Positions 6,601 to 12,142 of a stretch of DNA of 12,142 nt are shown here, piece by piece. Position numbers and translations under genes: made by a program. Every line of letters begins with the position of its first letter. Positions within the stretch are counted from its first letter, which is position 1. The notes beneath the pieces are model-generated. The model was given only the letters and a program-made list of their open reading frames with translations. It did not search any database and was not told the origin of the DNA. The stretch comes from Parvularia atlantis (taxonomy: Eukaryota; Opisthokonta; Rotosphaerida). The DNA lies in the NCBI GenBank assembly GCA_943704415.1, contig CALSCO010001861.1:1-12142 (forward strand), read 5' to 3'.

Positions 6601-9600
6601 CTGCGTTGATCGCGCTGCGCCTGCCGCGGCTGACCGGGGCCCGCGCCAGCTTGTGCGCTACGTCGTCGAGGACGGCGAGCACGTCGACACGGGCATGCCC
6701 TACGCCGAGATCGAGGTCATGAAGATGTACATGTCGCTCGTCGTGACCGAGACGGGCACCGTGCGCTTCCTCAAGCAGGTGCCGTAGCTTGTACGTCTCC
6801 CGCGTTGCGCTGACGCGCTCGCAAACAGGCCGGCTCGGTGCTCGAGGCCGGCGACATCATCGGCATCATGACGCTCGACGACCCCTCACGCGTGCGCCAC
6901 GCCCTGCCCTTTGACGGCCAGCTGCCCAAGGTGCGTCTGCACGGCCAGCTGCTCGTGCAGCGTGCTCACCGCGCGCCACGCGCAGATGGGCCCGCCCGTT
7001 GCGACCAACGGCAAGGCCAACCACCAGCTCAAGAACGCCGTGCGCACGCTTGAGCTGATCCTCGCCGGCTACGACAACCAGAGCCGCATGGCCGAGAGCC
7101 TCCGCCAGATGTTTGACGCGCTGCGAAGCCCGCAGCTGCCGTATCTGGAGCTGCAGGAAGTGCGCGTCGCTTCTGTGCTGATTGAGCGCGAGCTCACGCG
7201 CCCCGCCTGCGCAGTTCATGGCGGCCCTCGCCTCGCGCATGCCGTCCAAGCTGGTCGAGCGCTTCACGGCCACGCTCAAGGGCAGCGGCGCGCAGTTCCC
7301 CGCGCGCGAGCTGCAGGACGCGGTGCAGGCGCACCTCGACAGCGTCGGCAAGGCGGCCGAAAAGGCGGCGATCATCTCGACCATCGCGCCGATCAGCGAG
7401 CTGCTCGAGCGCCACCGTGAGGGCCTGCTCGTGCACGAGAAGATGGTCATCCGCTCGCTGCTGTCGATGGTGCGAAGCTCGCTGGCGGGTCTGGCGGCTG
7501 GGCTCACGGTCTGCGCACAGTACCTGCAAGTCGAGAAGCCGTTCGGCATCGAGGGCAAGCGGCAGGAGGACGTGATCCAGGAGGAGCGTGCGGTCAAGAA
7601 GGACGACATGGACGCCGTCGTGGCCATCGCGCTGTCGCACTCCAAGGTGCGCACACGCGGCCACGGTAGCGCCGCGCCCCTCACGCACCGCTGCACAGCT
7701 GCCGAACAAGAACAACCTCGTGCTGCACCTGCTCGACCACATCGGTGCGCACAAGGAGTCGCGCGGCACCGACACGTTCTACGAGCCCGTGCTCAAGGAG
7801 CTCGCGGAGCTGCAGGGCTCGCGCTACGCCAAGGTGGCGTGCCCTCGTCCGCCTCTGTGCCGCGTCCGCTCACGACGACGTGCTGCCAGGTCGCCCTGCG
7901 TGCCCGCGCGATCCTCGTCGAGTCGATGCTGCCGTCGTACGAGGACCGGCGCAGCGAGATGGAGCGCGTGCTGCTCTCCGCCGGTACGCGCACGCACGCT
8001 CCTAGCCGCGGCTCACGTCGCACCCGCAGTCTCGGACGGCAACGACTCGGACGACTCGGAACTGTCCGTGTCGACGAGCAGCTCGGCCGACGGCGGCCTG
8101 ATGCTCGGCGCGGGCAAGGGCGACGCGCTCGCGCCGCCGCCGTCGCAGTCGCACCTGCCCGACTTTGCCAAGCTGCGCGAGGTGATCGATTCGAACCTCA
8201 CGCTGGACGACGTCCTCACGCCGTTCTTCTACCACGGCGACCGCAACGTTGTCGCGGCGGCCCTCGAGGTGCACGGACGCCGTGCGGCTGTGCGTGAGCC
8301 CGGGCTTACCGTGCCGCAGGTGTACGTGCGCCGCGCCTACCGCGCGTACGTCATGCACGACGTCGCGCACCACGTCGTCGGCGACCTGGCGCAGCAGGGC
8401 GTGCTATTTATGGAGTTCCGCTTCCGCTACCCGGACAAGGTGCTGCGCTTTGTTTGGCTGCGCCCTTGTACTGACCCGGACCGCACGTGCAGAGCGCGCA
8501 GGAGGACAAGATGTCGATGCTGCAGCGCAACTTCTCCGTCTCGGACGCGCTCTTTGTGCGGGTACGTGCATCTTTCTTCTCGCTGCTGCTTCTCACGCGG
8601 TGGCGGCGGCCGTGCACAGGAGCGCGCCCAGTCAGTCACGAAGCAGCAGCCGTGGCGCGTGGGCCTGATGGCCGCCGTCACGTCGATCCCGCAGCTGCGC
8701 GCGGTCTTCACACAGCTGATTGAGCACATTCCCTACCGCGAGACCGACGTGGACGTGCGTGCCTCGCACTGCTGATGTGCGCCTCGTCGCTCACGGCGGC
8801 GCACCAGGTGCCCAGCGACGACCAGTCAGACGGCGAGCCCTCGGACGTCGTCAACATCGCGCTGCAGCTCGACCTCGAGAAGGACCGCCCGGCGGGCTCG
8901 GCGCCGTCGCCCGCGCCGCTCTCGGCCAAGGACAGCGAGGGCGAGGACCAGCGCATCCTCCGCAAGCTCGCGCCGCTCGTGCAGGACGTTAAGGCGCTGC
9001 TCCGCGGCCGGTGGGTGCGCCGCATCACGTTCATGATCCCGCGCAAGGAGGTGCGTGTGCGCGCTGCGTTTCCGTACGCCGGACAGCTCATCGTCCGTGT
9101 CGCAGGCGCTGCCCGCGTACTTTACCTTCCGCGAGCGCCTCGACTACGCCGAGGACCCGGTCATCCGGTGCGCAACCCTGCGTGCCCGCGCCACGGGCTG
9201 ACCGCGTCGCCGAAGCCATGTCGAGCCCGCGCTCGCGTTCCAGCTCGAGCTGTTCCGCATGGCCAACTTCGACGTTAAGGCCTCGCTCGTCGACAGCCGC
9301 TCGCTGCACCTGTACTACGGCACGGGCAAGCAGAACCCGTCCGACGGCCGGTTCTTCGTGCGCGGTGCGTGTCCGTCTGTTTGCCAGCGAGCGTGCGCTC
9401 ACGTTGTCGCGCGGCGCAGCGCTCATCCGCCCGGGCCTGATGCAGGCCGACGAGGTGCCCAAGGACTACCTCGTGTCAGAGGCGGACCGAGTCGTGACCG
9501 AGTCGCTCGACGCGCTCGAGCTCAAGTTCCAGCTGTTCCCGAACTCGGACTGCAACCAGGTGTGCCGCCTCACGAGGCGTTGACAGCAGAGCTGACATTG

Positions 9601-12142
9601 TACGGCCCGCGCCGCAGCTGTTCATCAACTTCATCCCGACGGTGCAGATCTCGATCAACGAGATCAAGGAGACGTTCCGCGGGTTCATCGAGCGGCACGG
9701 GAAGCGCATGGCGCGGCTGCGCGTGACCATGGGCGAGATCAAGCTCACGATCCGCCAGTCGTCCACGTCGCCGCCCGTGCCCGTGCGCTTCGTCATCAGC
9801 AACGTCACGGGCTTCGTGCTCAACGTGCACATCTACAAGGAGATCAAGAACGAGAAGAAGCAGGAGATCTTCATGTCGGGTGCGCGCACACTCTCGCTTC
9901 ATTTAAAGCGAGCTGACGCACGCGCAGTCGCCGAGCGCGGCCCGCTGCACAACCAGCCCGTCGATGTGCCATACCCGACCAAGGAGTGGCTGCAGCCCAA
10001 GCGCTACTCGGCGCACACCGCCGGCACGACGTACATCTACGACTTCCCCGAGCTGTTCCGCCAGGCACTCGCTACGCAGTGGGCTCATGCTAGCGCCCGC
10101 GACTCGACGCTGGCCGTGCCGCCGGTGCTGCTCAAGGCCAAGGAGCTCGTGCTGGATGAGAAGGACAAGCTGCACGAGGTGTACCGGCCTGCGGGTGCGC
10201 TCGCTGCTCGCTGTGCTGGTCGGTTGCTGAGCTGCGTGCTGTGTGTGCGCGCAGGGTCCAACACGATCGGCATGGTCGCGTGGCTCGTTGACTTGTTCAC
10301 ACCCGAGTATCCCAAGGGCCGGCGCATCGTGCTCATCGGCAACGACATCACGCACGTCATCGGCTCGTTTGGCCCGATGGAGGACCGGGTGCGTCGCTGT
10401 GCCTGCGGCTCGCACGCGCTGCTGACGACCGCGGTGCACCACGCAGCTGTTCTTCAAGGCGTCGGAGATGGCGCGCCGCCTGGGCCTGCCACGCGTGTAC
10501 ATCTCAGCCAACTCTGGCGCGCGCATCGGCATCGCGGAGGAGGTGATGGCCGTGTTCCGCGTCGCGTGGAACAACAAGGACAACCCGGCCAAAGGTGCGC
10601 CTGTCCGCTCGTCTGCTCGCCTCCCGCTGATCGCTCTGACGCAGGCTTCAAGTACCTTTACCTCACGCCCGAGGACTACCGCGGGCTCACGCACGGCGGC
10701 AAGGCGTCGGTCAAGGCCGAGCTCGTGCGCGAGGCCGACGAGGGCGGCGAGGAGCGCTACATGATCACGGACGTGATCGGCGCGGTCGACGGCATCGGCG
10801 TGGAGAATTTGCAGGGCTCGGGCCTGATCGCGGGCGAGACGTCGCGTGCGTACAAGGAGAACTTCACGGTGACGCTCGTGACGTGCCGCTCGGTCGGCAT
10901 CGGCGCGTACCTCGTGCGCCTCGGGTGCGTCTGTGCGCCTCTGCTGTGTGCCTGCCGCTCACGCGACGCGCACAAACGACAGCCAACGCGCGATCCAGAA
11001 CGAGGGCAACCCGATCATCCTCACCGGCGCCGGCGCGCTCAACAAGGTCCTGGGTCGCGAGGTGTACACGTCCAACCTGCAGCTGGGCGGCACGCAGATC
11101 ATGTACAACAACGGCGTGTCGCACCTGACGGCCAAGGACGACTTCCACGGCGTCAACGCGATCCTCGAGTGGCTCGCGTGCATGCCCTTCTGCGCTCTGC
11201 TCGTGCGGCGAGACGGCTGACCATGTGCACGCACAGCTTCATCCCTCGCGAGCGCGGCATGCCGCTGCCGATCGTGCCGGCCGTGGACCCGGTCGACCGC
11301 GACGTCGGGTGGTTCCCGCACAAGCTGCCGTACGACCCGCGGTGCCTGATTGCCGGCCAGCTGTGCGTGGGCCGTCGTGCGCCTTGCTGTGGCGCGTCGC
11401 TGACCGTTGTGCCGCGATAGCGACGAGAAGGGCGGGCGGTGGGTCAGCGGCCTGTTTGACCGCGACTCGTTTGTGGAGACGCTCGGCGGGTGGGCCAAGA
11501 CGGTTGTGACGGGCCGCGCGCGGCTGGGCGGCGTGCCGATCGGCGTGATCGCGGTCGAAACGCGGACGATGGAGGCGGTGATCCCGGCCGACCCGGCCAA
11601 CGCCGAGTCGCAGCAGCAGGTGCTGCAGCAGGCCGGGCAGGTCTGGTTCCCGGACTCGGCGTTCAAGACGGCGCAGGCGATCAGTGACTTCAACCACGGC
11701 GAGGAGCTGCCGCTGATGATCTTGGCCAACTGGCGCGGGTTCTCGGGCGGCCAGCGCGACATGTTTGACCAGGTGCTCAAGTACGGCGCGATGATCGTCG
11801 ACGCGCTGCGCGAGTACCGCCAGGTCTGTGCGCGGTGCCCGCATTGCTCACTCACGTCTGTGCTGACCACGGTCGACGCGCCGCAGCCGCTGTTCATCTA
11901 CCTCCCGCCGCGGTCCGAGCTGCGCGGCGGCGCGTGGGTCGTGCTCGACTCGACGATCAACGCGGACCAGATCGAGATGTACGCCGACCCGACGTCGCGC
12001 GGCGGCGTGCTGGAGCCCGAGGGCACGGTTGAGGTGCGTCTGTTGACTGCGGTGGAGTGGACTGAACTCGAACGACGGCGCGCAGATCAAGTTCAGGAAA
12101 GCGACGCTGCTGAGCACGATGCTGCGCGTGGACGACACGTAC
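3638..12142 (+). CDS. ACC1: Acetyl-CoA carboxylase, homomeric multidomain, partial at the right edge
   Basis: Carboxylates acetyl-CoA to malonyl-CoA with ATP and bicarbonate through a biotin arm, the committed step of cytosolic fatty-acid synthesis. I resolved 37 exons; the joined coding length is 6,258 nt (2,086 codons) with no frame break. Domain order is biotin carboxylase, biotin transfer/carrier (biotinyl Lys714 in EVMKM), central region and carboxyltransferase; exon coordinates are given in the four domain entries. The start is the first in-frame ATG before SLVGFGV; 41 codons precede VLIANNG. The N-terminus is short and polar with no transit or signal peptide, so a cytosolic enzyme is expected. 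Introns 1 and 2 are 153 and 237 nt; the other 34 are 46-64 nt. Of the 36 introns, 23 are phase 0. The yeast enzyme is about 2,230 residues, so roughly 150-200 residues lie past the edge. All key catalytic motifs are present. Confidence 0.97.
3761..3913 (+). other. ACC intron 1 (153 nt) with a (CTG)7 run
   Basis: GTGCGG donor directly after the AAG of VIEK and TAG acceptor before VLIANNG, phase 0. It is about three times the usual intron length here. It contains seven CTG units at 3814-3834. The length is a multiple of three, but the joined protein matches the family only when it is removed. Confidence 0.9.
3814..3834 (+). repeat. (CTG)7 microsatellite
   Basis: Seven perfect CTG units inside intron 1 of the carboxylase gene. 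They would read as poly-Leu, poly-Ala or poly-Cys if translated, but the stretch is intronic. Confidence 0.9.
4163..4399 (+). other. ACC intron 2 (237 nt), pyrimidine-rich
   Basis: GTGCGT donor after GVH and CGCAG acceptor before [11 protein letters not shown], phase 0. It is the longest intron, strongly C/T-rich and A-poor, with several GCTCTCG copies and several CTCAC branch candidates (the last in gctcaccata near 4371). By eye it has no AG dinucleotide before the terminal one. Confidence 0.92.
4673..4728 (+). other. ACC intron 3, a GC-AG intron (56 nt)
   Basis: The boundary GAG|GCACGC...CCGCAG|ACG gives [24 protein letters not shown], the same length as yeast KGCCTSPEDGLQKAKRIGFPVMIK. A CTCAC branch lies at 4708-4712. 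A GT donor (GTGACC) exists 15 nt upstream at 4658 in the same phase, but using it would delete five residues that the family retains. Confidence 0.85.
6230..6930 (+). other. ACC1: Biotin-transfer and biotin carrier segment of ACC (exons 11-14)
   Basis: Exons: 6230-6485, 6539-6595, 6650-6778, 6829-6930. Exon 11 holds the transfer domain ([10 protein letters not shown] to LMIDGKT). [19 protein letters not shown] and [12 protein letters not shown] lead into the carrier domain, with the attachment motif EVMKMYMSL; the biotinylated lysine is residue 714 (codon 6722-6724). The carrier ends with [20 protein letters not shown]. Yeast has the equivalent Lys at 735, consistent with a slightly shorter N-terminus here. 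Confidence 0.95.
6986..9879 (+). other. ACC1: Central (non-catalytic, regulatory) region of ACC (exons 15-28)
   Basis: Exons: 6986-7159, 7215-7469, 7521-7646, 7699-7833, 7890-7983, 8030-8268, 8320-8439, 8493-8561, 8620-8754, 8808-9050, 9106-9167, 9216-9364, 9420-9559, 9618-9879. This region positions the two catalytic halves and carries regulatory sites. Family landmarks are [36 protein letters not shown] and [17 protein letters not shown] (Ser1162, codon 8535-8537) aligns with the Snf1 site region RAVSVSD of yeast. A Ser/Asp-rich insert ([18 protein letters not shown]) in exon 20 is probably a disordered loop. Confidence 0.9.
9928..12142 (+). other. ACC1: Carboxyltransferase segment of ACC (exons 29-37), incomplete
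   Basis: Exons: 9928-10194, 10255-10388, 10447-10594, 10645-10924, 10983-11177, 11237-11362, 11421-11823, 11887-12033, 12086-12142 (open). The segment transfers the carboxyl group from biotin to acetyl-CoA. Landmarks: [83 protein letters not shown] (Arg1916, equivalent to yeast Arg1954), [24 protein letters not shown] and [15 protein letters not shown]. The sequence stops at MLRVDDTY, so the C-terminal helical part of this domain is outside the window. Confidence 0.95.

Noticed and set aside
9642-11420. A 592-codon continuous plus-strand frame covering much of the carboxyltransferase
   Set aside because: It reads through introns and shifts frame relative to the family (for example out-of-frame peptide after 10389); splicing restores a continuous carboxyltransferase sequence instead.
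1-12142. CRISPR array, tRNA, rRNA, insertion sequence or bacterial operon
   Set aside because: No spaced direct repeats, cloverleaf, rRNA-like or transposase sequence was seen, and the spliceosomal introns show the DNA is eukaryotic nuclear.

Overview
The window is nuclear DNA from a GC-rich, intron-dense and very compact unicellular eukaryote. It holds four protein genes that I can reconstruct by splicing. No prokaryotic signal, tRNA, rRNA, transposon or CRISPR array was seen. The species cannot be named from this window. Splice signals are uniform: most donors read GTGCG, most acceptors YGCAG, and a CTNAC-type branch site lies just upstream of the acceptor. Almost all introns are 46-64 nt. 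The carboxylase resembles animal and fungal homomeric cytosolic enzymes, and its carboxyltransferase half looks somewhat more animal/protist-like.

Left part, minus strand, read right to left: (i) a 98-residue unrecognised protein (2946-3242); (ii) a seven-transmembrane, GPCR-topology protein in five exons (896-2584); (iii) a secreted protein with a signal peptide and a Ser/Thr/Pro/Ala-rich stalk, leaving the window at the left edge (1-849). Genes ii and iii are only 46 bp apart, and the gap holds a full 3' splice-acceptor signal.

Right part, plus strand: one very large gene (3638 to beyond 12142) for multidomain acetyl-CoA carboxylase, the enzyme that makes malonyl-CoA for fatty-acid synthesis. 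I resolved 37 exons and 36 introns. They join to 6,258 coding nt (2,086 codons) with every phase consistent, covering biotin carboxylase, biotin carrier, the central region and most of the carboxyltransferase. By comparison with the yeast enzyme, roughly 150-200 C-terminal residues lie beyond the window.

The 395 bp between the unknown gene and the carboxylase is a head-to-head intergenic region with two TCACGTG motifs and candidate leader introns. I found no multi-gene pathway or defence-like system. The most interesting features are the splicing architecture, the acceptor signals just upstream of several start codons, a GC-AG intron, and the unassigned genes.
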